Part shown: piece by piece, positions 38,648-49,218 of the stretch | Layout: the number at the start of each line of letters is the position of its first letter | Position numbering within the stretch: position 1 is the stretch's first letter | NCBI GenBank assembly: GCA_001936135.1 | Contig: CP012812.1 | Coordinates: forward strand, 1 to 64,000 | DNA: 64,000 nucleotides | Source of the DNA: Saccharomycopsis fibuligera x Saccharomycopsis cf. fibuligera | Lineage: Eukaryota > Ascomycota > Saccharomycetes > Ascoideales > Saccharomycopsidaceae | Direction: 5' to 3' | Position numbers and translations under genes: made by a program | The notes under the pieces: generated by a model | Databases searched by the model: none | What the model saw: only the letters and a program-made list of their open reading frames with translations | Told to the model about the DNA's origin: nothing

Positions 38648-39859
38648 TTACCAAGTTTCAAACTCATCAGTAGTGACATCCAAATCAATTTCCTTGAACT
38701 TGATTGACCAATCGTTTTCAAAATCAAAGAATTTATAAAGTTTATCACTCTTGGCTACAGTAGCACTAATTGGATCAGTAGGCTCAATCTTTTGAAACCA
38801 TACATTCAACTTTTTGTTAAATCTCCATTTTCTGGCATACAATTCTTTCAATGATAAGTATTGAATGTAAGAACCATTATCATAGGAGTCAAAATCAAAT
38901 AATGAATTCTTAGTTTCAGAGTTCTGGTTGGCTTTTTCTTCACTAGCTTCTTCGTTATTTATGGCTTCCTTTGGTTCTTTACTCAATAATATATCTTTTG
39001 GATCTTTCAGTATTGTTGGTTGTAGAAAGTTCAAATGATAGTTTGGATTTGATCCATCATCATCGCCATAATAAAATATGAAAAACAACGTTTCTGAACT
39101 AAGTTTCTTAAAAAAATCCTTGTTATGGTACGTGCTTATCAAACAAAAATTATGCTGATTTCCAAGATTATTCTTGTTGTCATCATTTAAGCTGTTCAAG
39201 CTTTCATTGCTATATTCAAAATTAGGATAGTCAATAGATGTTGGATGTGGTTTAGATGGAAAATAGTTAAACGGTTTATCTGAATCAACACTATCTGGGC
39301 AATTGAGCAATGAATTTGTAACATATGAATTTATGATTGGATTGGACAAGTCAAAATTCTGGCTAACATCTTTTTCGTCACTATTATTTTCATCTTCAAT
39401 ATTGTTATTGCTGCTGCTGAAACCATTTGCATCTGTTATTATAGTTGCTGAGTATACCTGATCAAATTTGGTCTTATTCTCTTTGAATATAGGTATCAAG
39501 TCATCCAAACCTGGCAAAAAGTCCAATACTGGTTTTTCATCTTCAACTTCTTCTTGCCTGCTAGTACTTTCTTCAACCTCCTCATCTTCAGTAGATTCTT
39601 TTTCTTTAGCATCTTCTGTTGGGGCAGTTGAAATTGCCCCAACAGAAGACGCAATTGCCGCGGCAGCAGTTGTGGCCGTCTTGGTGGCACTTGGGGAAGC
39701 TGCATTAGCAGCAGACAAATTGCTTACCAATTTGGAGTAAGACAAGACCGGGGTCCCAGTAGGAGTGGATTTTACAGCAGAGGCCACTGGTTTCACAGAA
39801 GCGTTGGAAGCGGCAGCAGAGGATATTGCCGGCTTGTTTGCTTGTTGTGATGGTAGCGG

Positions 39860-39908
<49 letters not shown>

Positions 39909-41029
39909 ACTAGCATTGAATATTTTAGCTCTGTTGTCTTTGGCACGGGGGCTGGTTTCAAGTTATTTAGTATTGAGCTTGAAGGAGTAACAGATCTTAT
40001 TATAGGACTGCTTATTTCATGTGTCGTTGAAGAAGGTAATGCTGCAGTAACAGGGGTTGCAGTGGAGCTAATGGTTTTCTTGAGTGGTACATTATTCAGA
40101 GTTCCTGATGGTGATAATGACAAGTCTTTCACTGATGAAGATAAATCGTTGACGTCTTTTTCCTTTCTAACAGCGGATGATGACAAAGGAGCACCATTGT
40201 TGGAAGTTGTTGCACTGGTGGCTGAGGTGGTAGTCGTAATTGCCCCACCATCAAGCACGTCGCCTTCTTCATCAGAATCTGGGTTAGCACTAACAAATTC
40301 ACCAACCGGGCCAAACGTTGGTTCCACTTCATCTAACCCTAATTCATCGTACACAGTGTCATCATCGTAAAAGTCAGGATCCTGGTTACTATCAACATAA
40401 TACACAATGGAATCTTTAATTTCGTTAATCTGTTCGGGTTCCACTCTACCATTTTCCAAATATCTTAAGATGGTTTCCAATTTTCCCAAGTGCCAATTAT
40501 TTCGTTCCATCATTTCCTGGAAGCCATCAATTTGATTCTGCTTAGACAATGGCAATTTTTTGTTTTTCTTAACCGAGGTCGTGACCTGTTGAATCTTAGC
40601 CTCCAAAGTTTCGTTTTGCTGATTTATCTTTTCAATGTTTTCGCTGATGAAATCGCTGGATTCGAGTTTTTCTCTCTCTCTGGGATCCAATTTCTTTTCC
40701 ATGTTCAAGCCTTCTTTGGAAAACGCTTTAGTTTTCATGTCTCTTTCTACCACTTTAAATCTTTCCATTTGACGTTCAATCTTTTTTCTATAGTCAAAAA
40801 GGGGTTTCTTGTCTTTGACATCATTTCCGCTGAGCCAATTTTTAATCTGGTCTCTCTGCCTTTGGAGCTTTTTGATTTCTTTTTTCAAATCGCTTTCAAG
40901 TTTTTCTTTTTGAGATGGGTTTTCGCAGTTAGTTACTTTCTCGTACAAGTAGTCAAAGGCAGTCAAGCCTTCGTTGACTCTCTTGAACACACGGTCTATT
41001 TCTTGTTGAAGTTTCCTTTGTGCCATCAT
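38648..41029 (-). CDS. NOT5: CCR4-NOT complex subunit Not3/Not5 (793 aa)
   Basis: This is a cytoplasmic/nuclear scaffold of the CCR4-NOT deadenylase, acting in mRNA decay and in sensing slow ribosomes. The N-terminal coiled-coil domain (1-240) is highly typical: RKLQQEIDRVFKRVNEG, LESDLKKEIKKLQRQRDQIK, then NQDPDFYDDDTVYDELGL. The middle is low complexity with a run of about 17 Gln (DNA 39858-39909). The C-terminus has the Not5-type block SLLNCPDSVDSD..HPTSIDYP and a NOT box (about 650-790: ETLFFIFYYG, YLSLKELYARKWRFNKKLNVWF, KFFDFENDWSIKF). The N-terminus is closer to S. cerevisiae Not3 and the C-terminus to Not5, as expected where one gene serves for both. Confidence 0.93.
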
Positions 41030-41457
41030 CTTCTGATTTCAGATACCGGCGCACACACAAACGCAAGGGGAAGGGATTGTCTAGCAAGAGAAGTAGCTGG
41101 GTAGTGTCTTTTGTGAGTATACAAGCAGTGGCTGGCTGGTGGTGCTGGTGGCCAAATGAGTAGATGTCGAGAGTTGTTTTGGAGCCAATTGATGCTTTTG
41201 TCCTCGTTTTTTCTGACCGCTTCGTCTCGCGGTTTGGTGAGAAGCCCAGAATGATCACTCGAATTACAGGTTACCCGAAACTTGTTTTTTGAGGTTACGC
41301 CGCTGTGGTGGTAACCTTCGGTATGTTGTGTCATTTTATACTGCTACTTTATGTTGTTACCTCCTTATATCACGACTACTATGGTATTTAAAATAATTCT
41401 TGTTAACTACAGTTACAAATCATTGAATACAACATATCATAGCATCCATTTACTTGC
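41030..41457. other. Spacer between USE1 and NOT5 (tandem, minus strand)
   Basis: These 428 bp hold the NOT5 promoter and the USE1 start-distal flank on the minus strand. Nothing else is recognised. Confidence 0.4.
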
Positions 41458-42312
41458 CTAAAAGAGGCTCCGCGGCACAAGCCGGATAATAAAGAGCATC
41501 ACAAGCGGCACTACCACAAGCCCTACCAGCACATAAATGTAAAACCAAAAACTAATCTTTCCTTTTTCATTAAATACCTTAAGCCGCTTTCCAATCATGT
41601 TGGCGGCTCCTCCAACTTTCTCCAAATTTCTGGTGGTGGTTTTTAAAATTTCTGTGTCATTTTCGATGCTCTCATTGAATTTGGAGACATTCAGACGTAA
41701 TTGACCCACAAGTCCAAGCACATCATCTAAGAGAGTGTCCTGTTTGGACTGATGCATCTCGTTTTGGTTTTCCATTGTCTGGTTTGATGATTCTAGCGAG
41801 GCTGGTTTTCTAGATAATAATCTGCTTCTCAACTCTGCCAAACTGTCCTTTTCTGTTTCCTCGTTAACCTTATTAAGGACACCAGTAGAGCGAACATTGT
41901 CATGTAGTAGTTCAACTGACTTAATATTTTTATTGTCTAATAATTGCCCTTGTTGCTGATGATAATTTTGTTGTTGTTGCTGCTGCTGATCAGTGGTTTC
42001 TTCTTGTATTTCTGAAAGTTTTGGCTGTGCTAGCTGTTTTAATGCCACAAAGGCAGAAAACTGGTTATTGGATACCTGCTTAGAAACATTGTATAGCTTT
42101 TCTTTTAAAAAGAGAATATTGCTGTTGTTGCGGTTGAGACTGCTATTATCAGAGTTAGCGACAATAAGTTTGCGCACACTATCAGAGTCGTAGTCGAGAG
42201 CGTTGCTCACCACCAAACTCAAGATGCTACCGGGTTCCTGTTGCACAATGCAGGTGGATTCATCCACAGCCCTATGAAGATTATCTATTAGTGCGTCTAT
42301 CTGTGCTTCCAT
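41458..42312 (-). CDS. USE1: ER t/Q-SNARE Use1 (284 aa)
   Basis: This tail-anchored SNARE mediates fusion of COPI vesicles with the endoplasmic reticulum together with Ufe1, Sec20 and Sec22. The C-terminal third has the SNARE helix (about 190-250: DDVLGLVGQLRLNVSKFNES, then IENDTEILKTTTRNLEK). It has an Asp where most Q-SNAREs have Gln at the zero layer, as in yeast Use1. One transmembrane anchor follows (FWFYIYVLVGLVVVPLVMLF) and ends IIRLVPRSLF, similar to the short lumenal ends of the family. A Gln run lies near residue 110-120. The first ATG is used. The length compares with 245 residues in S. cerevisiae. Confidence 0.85.
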   Translation of the reverse strand: MEAQIDALIDNLHRAVDESTCIVQQEPGSILSLVVSNALDYDSDSVRKLIVANSDNSSLNRNNSNILFLKEKLYNVSKQVSNNQFSAFVALKQLAQPKLSEIQEETTDQQQQQQQNYHQQQGQLLDNKNIKSVELLHDNVRSTGVLNKVNEETEKDSLAELRSRLLSRKPASLESSNQTMENQNEMHQSKQDTLLDDVLGLVGQLRLNVSKFNESIENDTEILKTTTRNLEKVGGAANMIGKRLKVFNEKGKISFWFYIYVLVGLVVVPLVMLFIIRLVPRSLF

Positions 42313-43438
42313 GGTTATGCAGAATTATTGGTTGTCAAAAGGATTGGTAGCAAAAAAAAAAAAAAATAGAGTTGGTTGATTGTTTTTAGTTGGTTGTTGT
42401 CTCGATTTATTAATTTTGTTTTTGTTTTCTGCCGCATTATTGCTAAACACACTCGGGCGCTCGGTATGATATGCTACAACATGCATATATGCGTATACCC
42501 TTGTATATTCACTATTGGCTATCAGTATTGCTGCTGTTCAAGCTTCACCTTTAACACACCATAACCAGGAGAACTTACCTCTCAAGTAGAAGCTATTAGC
42601 AAAAGTCTAAAGACTGCTAATAGCTTAAGCGATAACAAATGCGAATTTGCCGGTTAACAGAAAATTATTTTTAGCGTTTTCACAAAGATATAAACCATAG
42701 TATAATCAAATATGAGACTTTTATATTATAGCGGAGTAAAAAAAAAAATAGGTTGAACAGCAAAATATGAACTAAGTATAAATAATGTAAATGTAAAACT
42801 ATTGGGCAGTCGGTATACATATACTAGATAGCCAGTAATGCGAACTGCTATGCGACACAAAATAATTAAATATTGCTAACATGGTCTACCATCTATCCAC
42901 GCGGTTCTCTTCTGTTGTTTATCAAGTCTGAATAGCTCTAAATACCTTTAAGAGAGAAAAAAAAAAAAAAAAAAAAAAAAAGAAAAGAAAGGTTTTGTTA
43001 TCACCCACTGGCTTCCATTGGTAAGGAGTGTAAATTTTGCTGTCTATACGGCCAACTTGCTGAAAGGGATTTTTTGTAGTTGAGTTTTTATAGTACAACA
43101 TGTGTTTGTGCCATTATGTTATTCTCTTGAGCTAATCACAAAATAATATATTGGATTTTATAAAGGAATATTCGTGTTGCAGTGGATGTTGTTTCTTCAA
43201 ATGGTATCATGAGGAAGAACTTGACTTCAAATATTTTACTTGCTTGTGTACGTCAATCTACTCATACCCTCCCTCTGAGCTTATAGTTTTGAGTTTTCTC
43301 ATTAGTATATTTTTCACTTTTTCCCTCAATTTTTTAACAATTATTCTTCAAGTTTATATATAGTTCTAGGTGTTAGGTCAAAAACTTACAATTAATATAA
43401 GCGTTGTAACAGATCGCTTTTTGTTGGAGTAGTAGCTT
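42313..43438. other. Gene-free AT-rich stretch with a 25-A run
   Basis: These 1.1 kb lie between USE1 and the LINE relic. They contain an uninterrupted run of about 25 A (42957-42981). The run is on the + strand, the wrong strand to be the poly(A) tail of the minus-strand LINE. Part of this stretch may be the eroded 3' region of that LINE, but I can show no similarity. Confidence 0.45.
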
Positions 43439-43735
43439 TTACATACCTCTATAGTAAAGTTTATAATTTAAATTTTGTTCCCATTCTTTTAGGCACTTTA
43501 GGCTTCTTAAATCTATTCCAAGATATTTAATATGCGGTGGTCTATGTTTTGAAATATTTTCAATAGCCTCATCCTTCCATCCGGCGATACACGAGAATTG
43601 ATCCAGGTCGACAACCGCTTGATATTTCAAAAGAAATATTCCCGTATACAGAAAGATAAGGACTTTAATTGAAAAGCCATTCCAATCTCTAGTCTTATTT
43701 ACTACGTCACCACGGTAATGAATTAGATAGTACAT
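43439..43735 (-). pseudogene. LINE ORF2, post-catalytic RT fragment
   Basis: The stretch IAGWKDEAIENISKHR..IKYLGIDLRSLKCLKEWEQNL matches the region just after the YxDD motif in L1-clade reverse transcriptases, where K-Y-L-G-I is a standard signature. About 360 bp of unrelated AT-rich DNA with a TA repeat (43825-43850) lies between this piece and the upstream RT piece. This shows an internal loss and not a simple 5' truncation. Confidence 0.7.
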
Positions 43736-43991
43736 CAGTGTTATCTTAGTGAGTGGAAGATGTTACTGAAGTGAGACCCTGTTCTTTTTAACTGTCGACA
43801 GCAAAGTAATGACCCTCAAAAAAAAAAAAATATATATATATATATATATAATATATATCAGCCAACCAGACTATAATCTCTCCTATATTTATTTCAAATC
43901 CAACTGATTCATTAAAGTCTAACCAATACTAACGGTGTTTTCACTTATATAAGTTTCCCCTATATAACAATAATGAACTATACTGTATATA

Positions 43992-45071
43992 CTATATAGA
44001 TAAGTTTATAAGATTATATTTTCTATCGTTCTTGTAGAAATAATAAATCGATATTGTGTGCGAAAAAAAAAAGTTCATAAACCTCAGAGTTGGTAAGCAA
44101 TTATTGAAAATTATGCTTAGTAGTCGTAGATTGGCATTGATAATGGCTATTGGTCTGTAGTTTTTAATGTCAGTCTTATCTTTTCGCGGCTTTGGAATGT
44201 TATTAAAAAGAACTGTTCTGTAATTGTAAGGAAGTGAGCATGTTCTAAAAATAGTGTTGAATTCAGCTAAGAGGCGGTCTTTCAACTGTGGATATAATTT
44301 GGAGTAAAACTTGTACGGAAACCTATCAATTCCTGGCACCAAATTCTTATTGGAGCCCTTGATGGCAATCAGGAGTTCCATCCCAGTTATGTTTTTATTC
44401 AAATTTATCTTTTCTGTATCCGATATGTGAATATTAGGAATACTATCTTGCAAATATCTATCAATGACTTGGATATCCTTCGTGCCTTTATGACCATCAT
44501 AGAGAGATGCATAGAAGTCTGAGGCATGGTCTATTATATCGTGTGTTTTTGTTAACTGGTTGCCGTCTTGAACAATAAGTAATTCTATCTTTTTATTTTC
44601 TTGGAAGGATTCAAAGATTTCGTTTATGTGATCATAGTAGTTGGCAGTTTGAAGGTTTTTTTTCTCAGATTCCGGTATGCGTTTCTCAAAATGCTTTATC
44701 AGCTGCAAATGGTTTCGAATAAAAATGATTATCGCGCTTGTTGATGTGAGTGAGGCTGGAATATGAAGTTGTGATATACTGTGTAACATTTTATCGGTAA
44801 GTCTGAACTGAGATGGGAGCTCAGTCAGGGGATGAACAAGTTTTAAAACAAGCGATTCATGGGAAGATCTCTTTAAATGGTTCTTCTGTAGTATCCAGAG
44901 ACGAACTTTGTTGTTTCTGATCAATTCATTACTGACATAGAATCTATCTAGTCTTCTATTGCTTTCCTCATGTCCTTTGGTAGCTTTGTTAGTGAAGGAT
45001 TTTTTTATGTTATGTAGGCAGCGTTGGCGGTAAACATCTGTCAAATTGTTATTGTCGATGAGTGCCCTCAA
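43992..45071 (-). pseudogene. LINE ORF2, end of endonuclease and N-terminal reverse transcriptase (truncated)
   Basis: This frame continues ORF2. RRLDRFYVS is the C-terminal endonuclease signature, and SSHESLVLKL resembles the SDH-type motif with a Glu. The early RT motifs follow: NLVPGIDRFPYKFY and FNNIPKPRKDKTDIKNYRPIAIINANLRLLS (motifs 0 to 2). Similarity stops near 44095. The last 30 or so codons are unrelated sequence, so the catalytic palm is missing. Confidence 0.85.
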
Positions 45072-45619
45072 TGAGTTTCATATATTTTGGTGTATTTAGT
45101 GTCTGGAGCATTTTGGATACGGGTACCCATTTCTTGCATATACACTACTTTGTTAAAGTCACCCGCGAAAATGGTATAGAGATGCGCATTTGGATACTGT
45201 TTTCTAAGAGTTCTTCGATAATCTTGTAGTGCATTGCTAATGGCGTTTTGAGAAAACACTTGTGCTCTTTTTTTTTCACCGGTGGGATTATATATATTTA
45301 TGATCCAGTAGTATATTTTTGGTGTTACTTCTATGATAATGTCTGTTTTGTGTTTGGCTTTAGATGCCGGACATAAAACGTCAATTATATTTTTTTTGAG
45401 TATATTTATCTTTTTTGTGATGAGTATACCTGTGCGTGGATTTGAAGCTTTGTTAGTGATGAGCTGTTTGTCAGGATTTAAGTGGTGATACTTTTCACCT
45501 TTTCTAACTTCTTGCAAGAGTATGATATCATATTTTTTAAATATACTCGGGAGCGGTTCGTTCTGTAAGGGAGTGTTTTGTATATTTTGTGTAAGTATTT
45601 TCAATTCAGGCATAATCAT
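45068..45619 (-). pseudogene. LINE ORF2, AP-endonuclease N-terminal part (183 codons)
   Basis: The endonuclease/exonuclease/phosphatase fold is recognisable. It begins with ELKILTQNIQNTP, then DIILLQEVRKGEKYH (the catalytic Glu motif QE), GILITKKINI, YWIINIYNPTGEKKRAQVF (N-x-Y-x-P), and TIFAGDFNKVVY (GDFN). The first ATG immediately precedes the endonuclease, as expected for the ORF2 start. The end of this frame overlaps the next by 4 bp, but that frame has no ATG there (TTG), so this junction is decay within ORF2. Confidence 0.85.
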
Positions 45620-45978
45620 GAGTGTCTAGGGGAAGTTGAGAGCTGAGTCTCAGTCATGGGATCATCTTCGGTGGAATTTGGGAGAGTTGTGATGGACTCA
45701 TTGTCAATTGTGGTCTCGTCATCATTGATGGAATCATCATTGATGGAGTCATTGACAGGGAGTAGTCCATTAAGCTTACCCTGAGGGTGATGGACTGGTG
45801 GGAGAGAAGAAGAGTTCTCTAACTCAATCTCATCTATGTCAATATCATCCTGGGTATTTGGCAGTGGGCTGTCCTCGTCTGGGGGACGCGAGTTCCTGTC
45901 CAGATTTGCTTTAATTCTCGGAGAGGATGGGGTAGGAGTGTTGACCTGATCAAAAGAGGGAAACTGAGATAAGGTCAA
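45616..45978 (-). pseudogene. LINE ORF1 acidic C-terminal tail (about 120 codons)
   Basis: This frame is rich in Asp, Glu, Pro and Ser, including a direct repeat of the peptide NDDSI. It has no ATG of its own at its upstream end; the first possible codon is TTG, overlapping the previous stop. It is therefore best read as the continuation of ORF1. Its TGA stop overlaps the ATG of the endonuclease frame in the sequence ATGA. Confidence 0.55.
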
Positions 45979-47570
45979 GTTGGTTGGAGTAGATGGAGGT
46001 TGTGGAGTACGAAGAGTGGAATGGGAACAAAAGATTCTGGTCTGCTGAGGAGTTGCAGGTGGAGTTTGGAAAGAGTCTGGGGTTTGATGTGGGTTTTTTT
46101 TTTTGTTGGGGTTGCCGTAGCATGGAGGATAGTAGCCTGTGCTACTATAGAGTCGGAGGTACTGGTGGTGAAAGTGCCTTCATCATCATTAATATTCTCT
46201 GATTGTGAGTTAGTGGCTTTAGCAACTTGCCTTCTTGCTCTTTTTTTGGGGGAGGGTTTGATATATGATTTGTTTGAGGGTTTAGGTGCAGTAAAAACGA
46301 AACTTTGTGGCATCTCGTGTTGTGTGTTAACCTCGTCCTCAGTTGACAAATCTTCTGAGTCACCGTCTTCAAGAGCTTGAAATGGGTTTGTTGGTTTAGC
46401 TATCTGTTTTGAGTTGTTAATGGTTTGGTTTGATGTATTGGTGTTTCTAATTCTCAAACGTTTGCGGCCTTTAGGATCACTGAGCTGCCATTGGTTTTCA
46501 GTGGAAATAGTTGGTTTCTTGGTTCTAGCAGAAATGGTGGTTGTGGTGGGTTTATTTGCAATGGAGTTGTGGTCCTGGTACTTATCTTGGGCCTGAATTA
46601 ACTTTTTGTTATAATAGCAAACAGAAGCTATATGATTCTCTTTCTTGCAAATCACACACCGAGCCTCGGTACAAGAGTAACGAGTGTGAGAATTTGAACC
46701 ACATGCCGTGCAATGCAAATGACGATTGATAAGACGTGTTTGGAGAATCTCACAGTTGATTATCGGAACTGATTGATTCGGAGAAAGATATAAATATGCA
46801 TAATATTTATCTACGTTGATGTCAGCAACTTGGGGATTCGGGTGGGTTCTCGGTTTGATTTCTTTTGTAAGGGAGAAGTATTCCTGTTTAATCTCAAGAT
46901 CACGGAGCTTGTGGAATAAAATTGCTTTGGCAGAAACCGCTTGCAAAGCTTTAATCTTGAGTTCCATGAGATGAGGGACCATGCTTTCATTTGACATTGA
47001 CATAAAAAGTTGTGGGCGATATTCTTCTTTTGGTAGCTTCACAACTAAGTGGTCTCTCAAAAATGTAAAGAAAATTTCCTTGGCATTGTGGAAGAATGGC
47101 TTATAAAGTGGACCCCTATAAAAAATGGATTGTTTAATGACAATACGCTCGTTTCTGATTATGATATGAGGTTCGATAGTTTCACAAGTTTCTTTCAAAA
47201 AGGTGAATAAGGATACATCTCGCATCGTACTAGCATACTTTTCAAGTGTGGTTTGTGCCAACATTTTAATAGATTTAGCAATAGAGGCTCTATGTGTTGC
47301 TAAAGAGGATTGCTGGAAGACAGCCCATGGAATGTCCACAGTTGCGAAAATGTCATCCTCTTGAGAACAGTTGATGATGAAGTCAATATATTCTTTTTGC
47401 AGGAGGTCAGTGGTTTTAAACCGGAGGCCCTCGTCCTGGAGCTGTTTTGGAGTATATGATTTATAGAATTCGTCCATTTTCATGATTGTAGTCGCAGAAG
47501 TGACATTTTTATCAGAACCAGCAAAAGTTGTATCAGTAAAGGTGTAAATATCAGCAGCGAGTTTTTTCAT
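45975..47570 (-). pseudogene. LINE ORF1, nucleic-acid-binding part with CCHC-type zinc knuckles (531 codons)
   Basis: This is a long frame with an ordered N-terminal half and two Cys/His clusters at about residues 284-314 (HCTACGSNSHTRYSC, then CVICKKENHIASVC), each of the C-x2-C-x4-H-x4-C knuckle type. Such knuckles are typical of ORF1 proteins of fungal and plant L1-clade LINEs. A basic nuclear-signal-like stretch (KKRARRQ) lies further on. The frame leaves its expected composition after an A-rich codon run near 46090, where the true ORF1 continues in another frame. Confidence 0.75.
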
Positions 47571-48543
47571 GGCAGTTTAGTTCTGACAAAACATCATCAA
47601 AAGGAAAATGTTCCGAGTCATAGATACGGGCCCATTTAAATTTGGTTTGGAAGGCGTCGAAAGCAGGGCGTTTGACTTTGGGGTTTGGAAGTGACGCGGA
47701 GCTCGTTGTTGCGTTATGATTCGCACGTTTAGAGGCCTGATCGGCATAGAGCTTTTTCAGTGTTTCTTCTGAGATAATGTCCTGATGTGTATCCGCAATG
47801 GACGCAGTTGAAGGAGTTGATCCAGGTGAGGCAGAAGATGTAGATGAGGCAGTTGAGGCAGATGAAGCAGCTGAAGCAGTGGTATTCGCTGGGAGTGGGA
47901 CATTTTCATTTTGTTGCTGGGTTTGAGTACTGTTTGAAGGATCTGAGGTAGAAGGGACAGTTGGCAAAATAGAGCTAATGTCATTGGAGGAAGAAGGTGG
48001 GACAAAGGAAACAGATGGAGTATTATTTTTTTTTTGGTTTTTATCTTGATTAACTGAAGAATGTGAAACAATGTTTTTTAAGATTGTTGGATTTTTTTTG
48101 ATTTTTTTTGATTTTTGGAGTTTTAAGGTTTTTAAGTTCATGTTAGTGGTTTTTGAAATTGAAATAGAGGGATTAGACAAAACAGATGGCGATGGAGGAT
48201 CAACAGCTTCTGGTGCATGTTCAGGAGGTGCAGCACGAGTTGGATCCGCACTTTTTTGGCTTAGTAAGTCATTAGGTAAGACAGATGAAAAATTTTCAAT
48301 TTGTGATTCAGAATTGGAAATAGGGTGGGTTGATGGTGGAGAGATGGACTTTTCAATGGTAAAAGGCTCAGCTTGAACGTAAGGTTCTTCATCTTTTTGG
48401 GTTTCAAATGAATCAGTGGAATGGTTCAATAGTTGGCTGGTACTTTGAGCCGGTCCGGGGGACGGATCTTGGTGAACTGCGGCTTCAGTATCCGAGGAAA
48501 CTGAAACATCCGTGCTAGGAGGGTTCTCAACCGCGGTTGACAA
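47551..48543 (-). pseudogene. LINE ORF1, N-terminal Ser/Thr/Pro-rich part (330 codons)
   Basis: A low-complexity Ser/Pro/Thr/Ala-rich frame ends in a more ordered stretch (AFDAFQTKFKWARIYDSEHFPFDD). Its end overlaps the next frame by 20 bp at a run of six A, so both probably belonged to one ORF1. A further frame just upstream (48638-48540, beginning MNPSNEIPNDTSPYSS) has the same composition and probably holds the original N-terminus. No enzymatic domain is present. Function by family: RNA-binding chaperone of the LINE particle. Confidence 0.65.
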
Positions 48544-48728
48544 GGGTGGTCCAGGATGTGTTGGGGATCAGGTGGATCGTTGGGATACTCTGAGGAGTAA
48601 GGGGATGTATCATTTGGGATCTCATTTGATGGATTCATATTGAAACGTTAATTGTGTGTAACTGGTGGGAGAGCCTCAAGTATGGGGTTTTATCTACAAA
48701 CAAATATTGTAAAAATTGTGCAGTAAAT

Positions 48729-48801
48729 GGTTTCGTGGTCTAGTTGGTTATGGCATCTGCTTAACACGCAGAACGTCCCCAGTTCGATCCTGGGCGAAAT
48801 C
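48729..48801 (+). tRNA. tRNA-Val (anticodon AAC)
   Basis: The cloverleaf is complete. The acceptor stem GGTTTCG pairs with CGAAATC (one G-U), and a D-arm with AGTTGGTTA follows. The anticodon stem CTGC/GCAG encloses the loop TTAACAC, with anticodon AAC. The T-arm is CCCAG-TTCGATC-CTGGG. The CCA is not encoded. There is no intron. A T-rich Pol III terminator follows (TTTTT from 48803). The 5' end of the LINE relic lies about 90 bp upstream, in opposite orientation. Confidence 0.96.
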
Positions 48802-49218
48802 ATTTTTATTATTTTTTTTTCCATTTTGACATATTTTTGTCCTTATTTATTTTCAGTCTGTTAGAACGGCGTCAATGGAAAGCTTTTTGAACCTAAGTTA
48901 TTTCAGTCAACTTGGTATTACAATTTTCCCTAAATATTGTTACCAGGCCCTTTCTGGTTATGTTGGAGTGAAGCTCACTGGTGGTTTTTTGAAATATCAG
49001 AGAGTATAAATGGTGCTTGGCAATTAGCATACTATATGGGTCGGGTAACCTCGCATTTATATGTCAAGTGAAGTCAAGTTAACGTAGATCAACTGGTATC
49101 GCGAGCCGTTTTAGGAAAGTTTGAAATATGTTAAATCGAATTAAGTATGTCAAAACATTGATCAAGCTGTACTAAACTTCTGGTACCAGTCATCACCCAT
49201 CACCCAGTCATTTACGCA
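48802..49218. other. Intergenic: tRNA 3' flank and APL1 promoter
   Basis: The region has the tRNA terminator T-runs and then unstructured DNA. A small hairpin (ACCAG/CTGGT near 48941-48957) is seen but nothing I can name. No coding frame of note. Confidence 0.45.

Larger units (their letters stand above)
43439..48640 (-). mobile_element. Non-LTR retrotransposon relic, L1 clade, Zorro-like
   Basis: Read on the minus strand, the element shows in order: Ser/Pro-rich ORF1 N-terminal part, nucleic-acid-binding part with CCHC-type knuckles, acidic ORF1 tail, AP-type endonuclease, N-terminal part of the reverse transcriptase, and a short later piece of the RT palm/thumb. The order EN-RT and the motifs are those of L1-clade LINEs, known in Candida albicans as Zorro. 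It is dead. The reading frame changes several times, the central RT region with the YxDD site is missing between about 44095 and 43735, and the rest of ORF2 after 43439 is absent. No poly(A) tail or target duplication is seen. The 5' end lies about 90 bp from a tRNA-Val gene. Confidence 0.88.

Noticed and set aside
39765-40370. 201-codon frame with a Cys run
   Set aside because: It is antisense to NOT5; the Cys run is the reverse reading of the Gln codons.
42957-42981. 25-A run as the poly(A) tail of the LINE
   Set aside because: The LINE is on the minus strand, so its tail would read as T on the + strand; this run has the opposite sense and lies about 450 bp away.
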